A stretch of DNA of 64,000 nucleotides from Candidatus Acetothermia bacterium (GCA_016201405.1 JACQCZ010000005.1:30162-94161); one strand, 5' to 3'; shown: positions 8,536 to 17,491, numbered from the stretch's first letter. Notes: generated by a model not told the origin, from the letters alone. Translations and numbers: made by a program.

Positions 8536-9309
8536 ATGAGCGAAGCTTCCAAATCAGCATCAGATTTTTGCTTCAGACTGGAATTTGTCAAGAACAGAAT
8601 TCTTTTTGAGGATTCTGATTTAATGATTATTGATAAGCCTGCAGGTCTGGCTGCTCACGGAGACAAACATCACGACACAGAAGAGACCTTAATAGCGCTG
8701 GTTCGTCAACACTTGATGGATGCCAAATCTGAGCCTGCCTTTGTGCATCGCCTGGACAAAGAGACCTCGGGTCTGATGATCGTTGCGAAAACAAAAGAGG
8801 CTCTTCGCATGCTCAATCGCCAGCTGAGATTCAAAAAGATTATTAAAACATATTTGGCTCTGCTGGACGGAGAGATCAAGCCCAAAGGCTCGATTCGCCT
8901 TGCTTTGAAGAAAGAGATGGACCGCAAGCGCTGGCTGGCCATCATGGTGCCAGCGTCTGCAGGCGGACAACACGCCCAGACCGATTATCAAAGAACGGAT
9001 CTGTTTGATTATCAAGAGCGAAAATTTTCGCTGGTGGTGGCCCATCCCAAGACCGGGCGCACGCACCAGTTACGGGCCCATTTTGCGGCACTTAGATGCC
9101 CAATAGCTGGAGATGATATCTACGGGCGAGTCGAGATGAATTCTATTCTGCGAACAGAGCTTGGCTTGCCAAGAATGCTCCTGCACGCGCAAAGGCTTCA
9201 ATTCGAGCATCCGACGACTCAAGAAATTATGGATCTGGAAGCAAAGCTTCCAGCAGATTTTGATGCATTTCTCGCTCGCTTGCGGCGAAAACCATCGAGA
9301 CTGGATTGA
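8536..9309 (+). CDS. RluA-family pseudouridine synthase (RluC/RluD-like)
   Basis: A 257-residue catalytic domain without an N-terminal S4 domain. The active-site motif is HRLDKETSGLMIVAKT, with the conserved catalytic Asp. The LALLDG, GRTHQLRAHFA and IAGDDIYG motifs are also in place. It isomerises uridine to pseudouridine in rRNA or tRNA; the target cannot be told from sequence. The reading frame is open from GTG 8470, but the promoter at 8498-8526 makes the ATG at 8536 the likelier start. A bidirectional terminator follows its stop. Confidence 0.85.
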   Translation: MSEASKSASDFCFRLEFVKNRILFEDSDLMIIDKPAGLAAHGDKHHDTEETLIALVRQHLMDAKSEPAFVHRLDKETSGLMIVAKTKEALRMLNRQLRFKKIIKTYLALLDGEIKPKGSIRLALKKEMDRKRWLAIMVPASAGGQHAQTDYQRTDLFDYQERKFSLVVAHPKTGRTHQLRAHFAALRCPIAGDDIYGRVEMNSILRTELGLPRMLLHAQRLQFEHPTTQEIMDLEAKLPADFDAFLARLRRKPSRLD

Positions 9310-9317
9310 GAAAAGGA

Positions 9318-9352
9318 GAGGCCTCCGCGTCCCAAAGGAGTGCGGAGGCCTC
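9318..9352. terminator. Bidirectional Rho-independent-type terminator
   Basis: GAGGCCTCCGC (9318-9328) and GCGGAGGCCTC (9342-9352) make an 11-bp GC-rich stem with a 13-nt loop. It lies between the convergent stops of the RluA gene (9309) and the subtilase gene (9369), with short T-rich runs on each side, and can serve both. Confidence 0.8.
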
Positions 9353-9368
9353 CTGTTTCCACTAGGGG

Positions 9369-12300
9369 CTATAGTGCTACACAGTGTGTTGCGACTTGGT
9401 TACAAACGAACAGGTTCGATCTCACGAATGGGAGAAGCGTTCCATCGTTGGCGAGCAGCGAGAACTCGGTGAGCACATCACGCGGCTTCACCTGGATCTT
9501 GGTGGTGTCGATCAGCACATAGATCGGGACATTGCTCGGTCCCACTTCTCGTGTGCCATCCCCATCCACATCCAGCTCAATCGTGAACCAGACGGCCGTT
9601 GGTTTACTGACGCCTACGGTGTATAGGATCCGTCCATCTTTGACGGAGCCGGTCATCGTCGGAGTCTGGCTGCTGAATGTTGTCGTTGTCGCTGTGGCGT
9701 TCCCAGTCACTTCAGCTTTGAGCGATGTGAAGACAAAGGGGTTCGCACCGGTGATGTCCGTTCCGCGCAGCTTGATGCTGAAGGTGTGATTCGTGTTCCA
9801 GCTCGGGTCGCCCTGGACTGTGATTCTGATCTGGCTCGATGTGCTTCCTTCAATGAAGACCCCCGGTCCTGGTGGGGGTGGAGGTGGCGTCTGGCTCACT
9901 GTGACGGTTGTTGAAGTAGAATTTGAGCTTCCTAAGTTATCAAAGACGGTGAGTGTCACTGTGTACGTTCCAGCGCTGGCATAGCTGCTCTGGAAGAGGG
10001 AGCTGGTCGAGTCAATTGTCCCATTCCCATCAATGTCCCAGCGATAGCTTGTAATGCTTCCATCTGGGTCGCTGGAGGTCTGTCCATTGAATGTGACAGG
10101 CTGGCCGACTTGTGGTGTCGTTGTGCTGAGCACGATTCGCGCCACAGGGGGCTGATTTGCTGCAGCCTGCACAAAGAGAGTCTGTGTGCTGGAGCCAGTC
10201 GCTCCCTGATTGTCTGTGACTGTGAGAGTGATCGTATAGGTTCTGGATGTCGTGAATTGCACAGTCTGATGAGCGCCGTGCAATTGCAGCTGACTCGATC
10301 CCTGGAAGACCCAGAAGTAGTCTGTAATCGTTCCATCGGGGTCGAACGAGCTGCTGCCGTCAAAGCTGACGGATTGGTTGACAACAGGATTGGTCGGTGT
10401 GAAGGTGAATTGCGAGACTGGCGGCTGGTTCGCTGGACCCGAGGACGTCACTTGGAATGCGGCAAAGTCCAGCGCAAAGCTCGCACCAGGAATGGTGGCC
10501 TGGATGCGCTGTGTCAGGACGGCTTGGAACGTGGTCGGGTTGGTGTAGCTGCTGTTTTGCGTGCCGTTCAATCCAAAGCTGATCTGGCTCGATGTGACCA
10601 CGGCATGTATGTCATCCACGCCAAGGGGACCTGTCACTTGGAGGCTGGAGCCGATTAGTGTCGAGAGGTTGTAAGTTCCTGGTGACAGGAAGCCATTGCC
10701 TCCGCCCAGCGGATACAGATTGCTGACCAGTCCGTTCGGATTGACATCAAAGAGCTGCACATACCCGCTGCCTGTCAACGTAAATGTAATTTGAATTGTG
10801 TCACCCACATTGTAGGACGTGCGGTCTGTATTGACGTCAATGGCCAGCTGGCTTCCAGCTCGGACAGTTATTTGCGAGCTGTTGTTGCTCTCATTGGACT
10901 CCGTTACCTGGTTGAAGGGGTCAACGACGGCGGTCAGAGTCTCTTGGGATGTCGTCAGCTGTCTCTGGAAGGCGAGCTGCACGGATGTGCCAGCCGCAAG
11001 ACCATTCAGGTTCAGACGGCTGAGCCCTTGGCTGTCGCGCAGCTCGACGGAGAAGAAGCTTGCCGCGCCTGTTCCCTGGTTGGCGACTGTCACGGTGTAA
11101 TTGACAGTGCTTCCGATTTGCGGGTTCTGCGGTGAGAAGCTGATTCCTGTCACCAGCAGGTCAGGCAGAGATTGCGTCTGGCTCGTGATCGTCAATTGGA
11201 CGCTGTTGTTGTTCTCGTTTGATTCGCTCACTTGGTTGAATGCGTCAACCGTCAGGGTCTCAGTCTGGCTATTGGCAACCAGTTGGCGGGTGAAGCTGAC
11301 GGTGGTCGATGCTCCGGCAGCCAATGTACTGAAGCTCTGCACCAGGCTTCCAGACGAGTCCGAGAGCTGCACCGAGAATGACCCGGCCGATGCATTCCCT
11401 TGGTTGCTCACTTGGGCTGTGATAGTGACATTACTCCCAATTTGAGGATTGCTGGGCAAATAGGTCGGGTTGCTGATCGTAAGATCTGGGCGGCTCGTAA
11501 TGACACCGACTAAATTGAGCCTTCCTGAGCCAAATTGCGTTGAAGCTCCCATCGGAACAGCATCTGACCGCAGTTTGGTCTCCACTCCGCTAGCTCCCAG
11601 TGCCGGATTCTGTGAGAGAAGCAGAGCGGCAGCTCCGGCCACGTGGGGCGAAGCGGCTGATGTCCCTTGAAATGGGTTGAATTGAGCAGTCGAAACTGAG
11701 ACGTTATCCGGCCCGACGATATCGGGCTTGACCCGGCCATCGGTGGTCGGGCCTTGAGAGCTGTAGGCTTCAAGAGGTCCCGTCGTCCAGCTCAACTGAC
11801 TCACCGCACCCACTGTTATGGCGCTGGACGAATCTCCAGGAGTCACAATGCTCCCGGAAGGAATGGATGGCGTAATATCTTGGTTGAGGTTGAAGATCGA
11901 AAGCTCTTTTGGCGCGTTTACAGTGAGAGGCTTTACTCGAATCTGAAATGTTCCGCCCGAGGGCGCGGTGAAAAAGATGTTTTCAGTCGGAGGCTGCGTG
12001 CCGCTCTGCAACCTTTCGGACGAAGCCAAAATTGCGCCACTCGTCGTCGTCACAAATAGATCATAATCTTGCGAAGTCACTGGCCAGTCTCTCCATGTCA
12101 AATAGACGCTGATGGCCTGGCCTGCCTGCGCTGAAAAATTGATGCCATCTTGACCTGAGAACTCAACCCAGCCGTTGCCATTGCCGTCCAAGGCGACGCC
12201 CTTCCAGTGGCGCTGGGCGTAGTTGCCTGCGGCGCTCACCCAGAGGATTCCCGCTGCGCGTGCGCGCTGGACGGAAGCATCGATTGGGCCAGTCCCGTCA

Positions 12301-13133
12301 TAATAGTTCGTATTGAACCAACCCACGGAGTGGTTGACGATCTGGACTCCCTGGCTGATGGCTTGGTCAACGGCATTTTCCAGGTCGACTTCGTCCGCCA
12401 CTTTCATCAGATAGATCTGGGCATCGGGAGCCATGTCATGCACGATTTCGGTCACGGCCGTGCCGTGTGAAGTCGTGCTCTGAAGCCCGGTGCCCGAGAA
12501 ATCAAACGTAATAGCGTTAGAGGGAATCTCGCCTGCTGCTTGTGCTGACGAGAGGCCAATAAATCCTAGGTCAATCACAGCCACTTTGATGCCTTGGCCG
12601 CGAAAGCCGCTGTTCTGGAATGATGCTGCACCCGTGATATTGACCCCTTCGCTCACCGTGAGGGCTTGCGGAGCGAGGGGGGGCCGGATATAGGCGACCC
12701 CAGCGATACTGGCCAGTTGAATAAGAATGTTGAGCGGATTATTGCTGAGCGGGATCTGCAGCTCAATGAAGCTTCTCGACTGGTTGGTGATGGTGCCGCC
12801 AGAGACTGCGCTCACAGCAGTTATCAATCCAGAGGCCGGGCTTGAGGTTTGCAGGATGACTTTGACTGAGTTTCCTGAGACCTGGATCCCTGCGCGGCTG
12901 GCTGTCTGCTGCACGGACTGGCTGCTCACACCGCCGCCCTGTTGGGCCATCTGAAGCACCTGAGCCAGGACGCTGTCAATTTTGGGACTGACGTTCGATT
13001 TCGAAGATTGCTGCGTGGTCTGGGCCATTGTTGGTTGAGCTGTATCGGTGACCAGGCCCAGCACAAAGACAAAGCTAATCAGGATGACAAGCAGCTTTGC
13101 CTTTTGATGGATGTCAGTTGTATTTACATTCAT
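9369..13133 (-). CDS. Large secreted subtilisin-like protease with CARDB, DUF4384-like and PKD domains
   Basis: A 1254-residue exported S8 peptidase. A signal peptide comes first, then a propeptide-like region to about 165. The catalytic domain has Asp188 (VAVIDLGF), His223 (SHGTAV), Asn304 (SAAGN) and Ser492 (GTSAASPHVAG). About 110 residues between Asn and Ser look like an inserted beta-sandwich of the PPC/P-domain kind. Two CARDB repeats (about 553-755) follow, then a DUF4384-like domain (765-895), two PKD domains (905-1080) and a C-terminal module of about 155 residues shared with the protein at 14084-15463. It should cleave proteins or peptides outside the cell. The ATG at 13133 follows an AAAGGAAG ribosome binding site. 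It is the last gene of the ECF operon. Confidence 0.9.
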   Translation of the reverse strand: MNVNTTDIHQKAKLLVILISFVFVLGLVTDTAQPTMAQTTQQSSKSNVSPKIDSVLAQVLQMAQQGGGVSSQSVQQTASRAGIQVSGNSVKVILQTSSPASGLITAVSAVSGGTITNQSRSFIELQIPLSNNPLNILIQLASIAGVAYIRPPLAPQALTVSEGVNITGAASFQNSGFRGQGIKVAVIDLGFIGLSSAQAAGEIPSNAITFDFSGTGLQSTTSHGTAVTEIVHDMAPDAQIYLMKVADEVDLENAVDQAISQGVQIVNHSVGWFNTNYYDGTGPIDASVQRARAAGILWVSAAGNYAQRHWKGVALDGNGNGWVEFSGQDGINFSAQAGQAISVYLTWRDWPVTSQDYDLFVTTTSGAILASSERLQSGTQPPTENIFFTAPSGGTFQIRVKPLTVNAPKELSIFNLNQDITPSIPSGSIVTPGDSSSAITVGAVSQLSWTTGPLEAYSSQGPTTDGRVKPDIVGPDNVSVSTAQFNPFQGTSAASPHVAGAAALLLSQNPALGASGVETKLRSDAVPMGASTQFGSGRLNLVGVITSRPDLTISNPTYLPSNPQIGSNVTITAQVSNQGNASAGSFSVQLSDSSGSLVQSFSTLAAGASTTVSFTRQLVANSQTETLTVDAFNQVSESNENNNSVQLTITSQTQSLPDLLVTGISFSPQNPQIGSTVNYTVTVANQGTGAASFFSVELRDSQGLSRLNLNGLAAGTSVQLAFQRQLTTSQETLTAVVDPFNQVTESNESNNSSQITVRAGSQLAIDVNTDRTSYNVGDTIQITFTLTGSGYVQLFDVNPNGLVSNLYPLGGGNGFLSPGTYNLSTLIGSSLQVTGPLGVDDIHAVVTSSQISFGLNGTQNSSYTNPTTFQAVLTQRIQATIPGASFALDFAAFQVTSSGPANQPPVSQFTFTPTNPVVNQSVSFDGSSSFDPDGTITDYFWVFQGSSQLQLHGAHQTVQFTTSRTYTITLTVTDNQGATGSSTQTLFVQAAANQPPVARIVLSTTTPQVGQPVTFNGQTSSDPDGSITSYRWDIDGNGTIDSTSSLFQSSYASAGTYTVTLTVFDNLGSSNSTSTTVTVSQTPPPPPPGPGVFIEGSTSSQIRITVQGDPSWNTNHTFSIKLRGTDITGANPFVFTSLKAEVTGNATATTTTFSSQTPTMTGSVKDGRILYTVGVSKPTAVWFTIELDVDGDGTREVGPSNVPIYVLIDTTKIQVKPRDVLTEFSLLANDGTLLPFVRSNLFVCNQVATHCVAL

Positions 13134-13172
13134 ATGGCACTTCCTTTTTCGGCCATCGCGAAATCGCATCAT

Positions 13173-14006
13173 TTATGATCCTGGTGGCTGTGGGTTGTTG
13201 GGTAGCCGTACGAACTTCACGCCGGATTGGCTGGCCAGTTCTGCCAGACGATAGATCAGAGCCTGCACTCGCACAAAATTGTCCGAGCGGGACTCGATCA
13301 CGAGATCCAGGCTGTCGGGCAGTTGAGCGTCTGGAGCTGCGAGCTCGACTAGAACCCTGGCCCGAAGACCGGAGAGAGCGATTCCATTCAACTGCGCATA
13401 GTCATTCCAATCCGGGGCAGAGACCAGGCCGTACAAGACAGAGTCAATGTGAACTCCGTCGGGAGGCTGAATCTTGGCGGAGGTGATGAGTGGCTCCAGG
13501 GTCAGTGCTGTGATTGGCGTAGACAAGAAGCCAAAGGGCGCGAGGGCATCTTGAACCTTGCCAAGATCTTCAGCGCTCAGCTCTGTCTTGGGGAGCGCGG
13601 GAGAGATGATCAGCTCATATTGCAGCTGCACGGATGCGCTTTGAGGTCGCAAATGGACTTCCATGTCGCTCACTTGGATCTGAATCCAGAAGTGCTGTCC
13701 ATCTACATAGAGCCGTGGCATCTGGAAGAAGCTGCTCTCTTGAGCTGGGTTGCACTGCGTGCAGGGCTCTTTGCCCTTTACATATGTGATGTCTGTGCCG
13801 GTTTGAATGCGAATCCAGTAGTCAGAGTTTTGGGCCGTAGAGATCACTTGCAGCGGGTTGACAGCGGTCAGCGTCACGGTAGCGTGAAAGTGCCGTTGCG
13901 AATCTACGAGCGCGGCACTGGCTCCATTCGTGTCTGAGACAATGCCAACTGCGGGTGCTGCAAGCAAGAGCGTCAGCACCGCCCAGAGTGTGAACTGAGC
14001 TTTCAT
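13173..14006 (-). CDS. Exported protein of unknown function, operon partner of the subtilase
   Basis: A 277-residue protein with a clear Sec signal (hydrophobic stretch about 7-22, AxA-like cleavage region). The mature part is mostly beta, with a CTQC pair at about residues 82-85. It holds a long segment of strand/turn repeats and a C-terminal helix ending in a proline-rich tail. No family recognised. The stop is 39 nt before the subtilase start, and the ATG at 14006 has an AAAGGAG site. The tight pairing suggests a chaperone, inhibitor or processing partner, but that is inference. Confidence 0.55.
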   Translation of the reverse strand: MKAQFTLWAVLTLLLAAPAVGIVSDTNGASAALVDSQRHFHATVTLTAVNPLQVISTAQNSDYWIRIQTGTDITYVKGKEPCTQCNPAQESSFFQMPRLYVDGQHFWIQIQVSDMEVHLRPQSASVQLQYELIISPALPKTELSAEDLGKVQDALAPFGFLSTPITALTLEPLITSAKIQPPDGVHIDSVLYGLVSAPDWNDYAQLNGIALSGLRARVLVELAAPDAQLPDSLDLVIESRSDNFVRVQALIYRLAELASQSGVKFVRLPNNPQPPGS

Positions 14007-14034
14007 AGTCTGCTCCTTTCGTGAGGGGGTAGGC

Positions 14035-14059
14035 GGGAGAGCCCGGAATGGGCTCTCCC
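14035..14059 (-). promoter_or_regulatory. Intra-operon stem-loop without a U-run
   Basis: GGGAGAGCCC and GGGCTCTCCC form a perfect 10-bp stem with a 5-nt loop in the 77-nt gap between two operon genes. On the minus strand no T-run follows it, so it is more likely an mRNA stability or processing hairpin, or a weak attenuator, than a full terminator. Confidence 0.5.
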
Positions 14060-14083
14060 CTGTGGTCGTTTCCTTGAGAGTGA

Positions 14084-15463
14084 TTATAGGCCTTGGAAGT
14101 TGAAGCAGAGGCTGATGAACAGCCCAGGCTGATTGACCAGCACGAGACAGACCTGGATATTGAGGAATATGTCAATCTGTCCAGGAGTCGTAAAGCTGAG
14201 AATAAACGGGTCTGATGGCGGATGCTTCAGCTCTGTACCCAAGAAGATGAAATTTCTGCTGTGCTCCATGATGCCATTGGCATCCGAGTCGAGCTGGAGA
14301 TCGAACTTCACCTGGGTCGTCGTGCTGGATATTCCAATCGTGTATTCCACTTTGCCTGTGCCGACCAGACCGCTGAAATTCAGGATGTTCTGGTTGACTG
14401 GAACAGGCTGGATTCCCTGGGCTGCGGCATTTCCAGAGGCCGACTGGTTGACCGTGGTAAAGAAGCCGTTATTGGCTTCAAGATGAATCTGATAGGCTCT
14501 TGACACGAACCAGTCAGCCTGCCCTTGGATTGTGAGTTTGAAGTGGGTGCTATCCACACGAGTCACATAGTATCCGCCTTGCTGTGGGCTTGGGTTTCCA
14601 CCGAAGGACAGTACCGTGATCAATTGAGCAGTGGAGCTGGCTGCTCCATGATTATCTACAGCAGTCAGTGTCACTTGATAGGTTCCGGGAAGTGCATAGA
14701 TATGGAAGGTCGTTGCTCCGACAGCGGTCATGCCATCGCCAAAGTTCCAGATGTTCTGAGTGACAAAGTCACCGGCGTCTGGATCAAATGAGTTGGAGAT
14801 GAACTGAATGACCTGCCCGGCGAGTGCAAACTGCGGTGAGGCTGTGAACTGTGCAATTGGAGCTTGATTGAAGGTCGGGGGTGGTGGATTGGGATTTGAG
14901 GAGGTGACGACGAAGCTGGCGAAATCAGAGGCGATTCTGCCGACAGCGATGATTCCCTGGATGGCTGCCTGCACCTGTTGCGCAAATTGTGCTGGATTGG
15001 TGCATAGAGTTGGAAATGGGTTTCCAGGAGTTGGGTTTGCATTGAATAATGTCCTCAAATCCAGCGGGTCCAAGCTGGCGAAGGCCTGAACATATTCCGT
15101 CCCAAAGGGCGGCACGACTTGGAACCGATAAAGGTTTGGCCTGTCGGATAATGAGAATTGCCCTACGGGAACGAGCGAGTTGGGCGAAAAAGCGTTCGGG
15201 AATATGAGGGAGCAGTTGCCTGCGGCATCAATATCCACTACGTTCAGATAGACCTGCCCAACGCTGGGGGCCGTCGTGTTTATTTGGATGGTGATCTCTT
15301 CGCCGACTTGATAGGAGGCTTTTGCGAGGCTGACGTCCACTTGAATGTTGCTGTTGCTAGGGATGGGCACAATCCCCTGTGGCGCTTGCGCCAAACCCAG
15401 CTGTCCAAAGAGACTGATTATTGCCATTACGGCGATCATCACTGTAAATCTCTTAACGTTCAT
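14084..15463 (-). CDS. Exported DUF4384-like/PKD protein sharing a C-terminal module with the subtilase
   Basis: A 459-residue protein with a Sec signal peptide ending near GLAQA. Residues 35-190 match a DUF4384-like domain (SYQVGEEITIQINTTAPSVG), residues 200-285 form one PKD domain (FDPDAGDF, then FGDGM), and residues 290-459 form a C-terminal module. That module parallels the end of the subtilase at 9369: FKLTIQGQADW against IRITVQGDPSW, then VEYTIGISSTTTQVKF against ILYTVGVSKPTAVWF, each followed by an acidic DxDxxG(x)xE loop. The ATG at 15463 follows AAAGGAG. It has no catalytic motif and is probably a surface or secreted binding protein. Confidence 0.65.
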   Translation of the reverse strand: MNVKRFTVMIAVMAIISLFGQLGLAQAPQGIVPIPSNSNIQVDVSLAKASYQVGEEITIQINTTAPSVGQVYLNVVDIDAAGNCSLIFPNAFSPNSLVPVGQFSLSDRPNLYRFQVVPPFGTEYVQAFASLDPLDLRTLFNANPTPGNPFPTLCTNPAQFAQQVQAAIQGIIAVGRIASDFASFVVTSSNPNPPPPTFNQAPIAQFTASPQFALAGQVIQFISNSFDPDAGDFVTQNIWNFGDGMTAVGATTFHIYALPGTYQVTLTAVDNHGAASSTAQLITVLSFGGNPSPQQGGYYVTRVDSTHFKLTIQGQADWFVSRAYQIHLEANNGFFTTVNQSASGNAAAQGIQPVPVNQNILNFSGLVGTGKVEYTIGISSTTTQVKFDLQLDSDANGIMEHSRNFIFLGTELKHPPSDPFILSFTTPGQIDIFLNIQVCLVLVNQPGLFISLCFNFQGL

Positions 15464-15554
15464 TGCAGACTCCTTTCTCTTTTCTTGCGGCTGCATGGAA
15501 CTTTCTCTCACTGAAAATGTCTTTGTCCCGGTCATAGCTTTTGCGTCCCCTCTC

Positions 15555-16316
15555 TTATGTAGAGCACTTCCCTCGCCTCACGCATGCATTCAACGCGATG
15601 CCTGAGAGCTCGGCTCCGGTCACATTAGACTGAATGTCGTTTACCATCTGCTGGGTCAACGTGGTCCCAATAAGATTCTTGAGTCTTCCAATGACGAAAT
15701 CGTCAACAGCTTGAGCATTCCGCGCATCGCTATTGGGGTTGTTGCTGTTGGCAATGTAGTCTTCAAGAGCCTTTGAGATCTCTGTTATTGATGTATCCGA
15801 AAGTGCTTGCGAATATTTCTGGGTGCTTATTCCTTTGCTGTCCAAAAGCTTCTTGACCTCTTCCAGCGTCGCGGCGAGCGCCTGAACGTTCCCAACGATG
15901 ACATCAAAAGGAGCATGGAGCAGGACTCCCTCGGCGATATTGTCAATCAATAGCTGTACTGGAATTTTATTATTCAGAGTGTTTGTAAAAACAGTGCATA
16001 TCTGCTCTTTCTGGGTCTGAGTGGCCTGGCTGTTCTCAAGTTTCTTAAGCATGTCCAGCATATCTTCCGGATTGAGCCGGCTCTGCTGGAAAGCAGGCTG
16101 CGTGGCTCCGCTCAAGGCTGTCTTGACAGGGTCAGATACAGTCAGGCACTGGCTGATAAAGCTCTGCACATCGGAAGCCGTGGTCTTATCGCTTGGGGTC
16201 ACCGTGCAGGCCGCAGCCTGGTCCAGCACGAACGATGGGCCGGCTTGAGCCTGGAAGGCCACCAAACCCAGCACTCCCGTGATTAAGATTCCAATCGCTA
16301 ACCAATGTCGCATCAT
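15555..16316 (-). CDS. Exported helical protein of unknown function
   Basis: A 253-residue protein with a Sec signal ending FQAQA. The mature chain is predicted mostly alpha-helical, with five cysteines spread along it (AACT, SQCL, QICT, NACV, KCST) that could form disulphides outside the cell. No family recognised. ATG codons at 16316 and 16313 both follow an AAAGGGGGTG site; the first is given. The stop of the anti-sigma-like gene is 25 nt upstream, so this is the third gene of the ECF operon. Confidence 0.5.
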   Translation of the reverse strand: MMRHWLAIGILITGVLGLVAFQAQAGPSFVLDQAAACTVTPSDKTTASDVQSFISQCLTVSDPVKTALSGATQPAFQQSRLNPEDMLDMLKKLENSQATQTQKEQICTVFTNTLNNKIPVQLLIDNIAEGVLLHAPFDVIVGNVQALAATLEEVKKLLDSKGISTQKYSQALSDTSITEISKALEDYIANSNNPNSDARNAQAVDDFVIGRLKNLIGTTLTQQMVNDIQSNVTGAELSGIALNACVRRGKCST

Positions 16317-16341
16317 GGATATGTACACCCCCTTTACAAAA

Positions 16342-16899
16342 TTACGAGACGAATATGACAGAATTGAGATGGTCATAACTCTTCACATACTCTTGAGCGC
16401 GCGGATCGACGACCATGCGCATTCCGTCCACAATAAACACGTATTCATGGCGTCCTGGTGCAAGGTCCAGCTTGGTGGACCACATGCCCCGGCTGTCACG
16501 GGTCAGTGAGACGGGATCCCACTTGGTGAAGTCGCCCGCGAGCTGCACTTCCTTGGCCTCTGGATAGGCCATCACAAACAACACGCCCTGACCCGATGTG
16601 TTAAAGGCGAGCGTGCCGGTATTTTGCACGACTACCCCAGAGAGAAATCCAATCAAAAAGATGGCTATTGCTGCTGCCAATGCCCATGCCGGGCGCATCG
16701 AGGGCAGTGTTGGAAGCGCCGGGAGCCTGAGCCAAGAGAAGATGCCCTTGCGTTGGGTGCGCTTTTGCAGATGCTCCAGCACATTCTTCTCAATGCGGTC
16801 TAGTCTCGCACCATCGATTTCAACGGCGCGAGAAATTCCATCCTTAATAAATTTTGCTACCTCTTCATCAAAAATCTCATCCCGCATCTCGTTACGCAT
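16342..16899 (-). CDS. Membrane anti-sigma-like protein with a CBM48/AMPK-type domain
   Basis: A 185-residue protein. The N-terminal 70 residues are charged and helical and would face the cytoplasm, as in anti-sigma factors. One membrane helix covers about 72-92. The C-terminal 85 residues form an early-set sandwich of the CBM48/AMPK glycogen-binding type (AYPEAKEVQLAGDFTKWDP, WSTKLDLAPGRHEYVFIVDG). The gene overlaps the ECF sigma gene by 8 nt, which supports a regulator/sigma pair. No classic ZAS zinc motif (HxxxCxxC) is present, so the anti-sigma role rests on position and topology. The outer domain could sense a glycan or a protein partner. Confidence 0.7.
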   Translation of the reverse strand: MRNEMRDEIFDEEVAKFIKDGISRAVEIDGARLDRIEKNVLEHLQKRTQRKGIFSWLRLPALPTLPSMRPAWALAAAIAIFLIGFLSGVVVQNTGTLAFNTSGQGVLFVMAYPEAKEVQLAGDFTKWDPVSLTRDSRGMWSTKLDLAPGRHEYVFIVDGMRMVVDPRAQEYVKSYDHLNSVIFVS

Positions 16900-17440
16900 T
16901 TCCTTTCACTCCTCTCTCAACCATCCAACTCTTGAGAGCCTCTTTTGCTCGATGAATTCTTGTCTTCACAGTTCCTTCTGGCAGATCCAATATTTGAGCT
17001 ATCTCCAGATAATCCAGTTCTCCGTAGAAGCGCAGCACCATGGGAGAGCGGTACTTCTCATCCAGTGCGGCCAGCGCATCCTGAACCAATTCATGCCGCT
17101 CATCCCGTGCAATTATCGCTTCCGGGTCTTCTGCGTGACCCTCGTACTGAACGGAGTCGTCCAGGCGGGTCTGGAACTTGTTGCGGCGGAGCATGTTCTT
17201 ACAGAGATTGGCCGTGATGGTGAAGATCCACGTCGAGAACTTTCTTTCCATGTCATAGCGGCGCAGGTTCTCGTACGCGCGGATAAATGCATCTTGGGCG
17301 GCATCTTCAGCATCAGCGGAGTTGCCGACGATGCCGAGCGCGATTCCGTAGACTGCACCTTTGTAGCGACGCACGATTTCACCCCATGCTTCGATATTGC
17401 CATCTAAGGCCTGTTGTATGAATCTTCCTTCCTCACCCAT
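16892..17440 (-). CDS. ECF-family RNA polymerase sigma factor
   Basis: A 182-residue sigma factor of normal length. Region 2 is at about 10-85 (DAEDAAQDAFIRAYENL, then FSTWIFTITANLCKN), and region 4 is at about 120-175 (YLEIAQILDLPEGTVKTRIHRAKEAL). It is the first gene of a leftward run that ends with the subtilase. The ATG at 17440 follows GAAAGGAA. ECF factors usually activate their own operon, so the genes down to 9369 are the natural candidate regulon. Confidence 0.92.
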   Translation of the reverse strand: MGEEGRFIQQALDGNIEAWGEIVRRYKGAVYGIALGIVGNSADAEDAAQDAFIRAYENLRRYDMERKFSTWIFTITANLCKNMLRRNKFQTRLDDSVQYEGHAEDPEAIIARDERHELVQDALAALDEKYRSPMVLRFYGELDYLEIAQILDLPEGTVKTRIHRAKEALKSWMVERGVKGNA

Positions 17441-17465
17441 GATCGTTTCCTTTCGTAGAACATCT

Positions 17466-17491
17466 ACTCACCGACCTCGCTCAAAGTTTCA
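17466..17491 (-). promoter_or_regulatory. Possible ECF-type promoter element upstream of the sigma gene
   Basis: TGAAAC on the minus strand at 17491-17486, within GTGAAACTTT, matches the -35 style of many ECF promoters. About 16 nt downstream is GAGTAG, a poor -10. The spacing to the sigma gene start is suitable. Evidence is weak because only one half fits well. Confidence 0.25.

Noticed and set aside
9410-9440. GGTTCGA-like string as a tRNA T-loop
   Set aside because: It lies inside the subtilase coding sequence and no cloverleaf or acceptor stem can be drawn.
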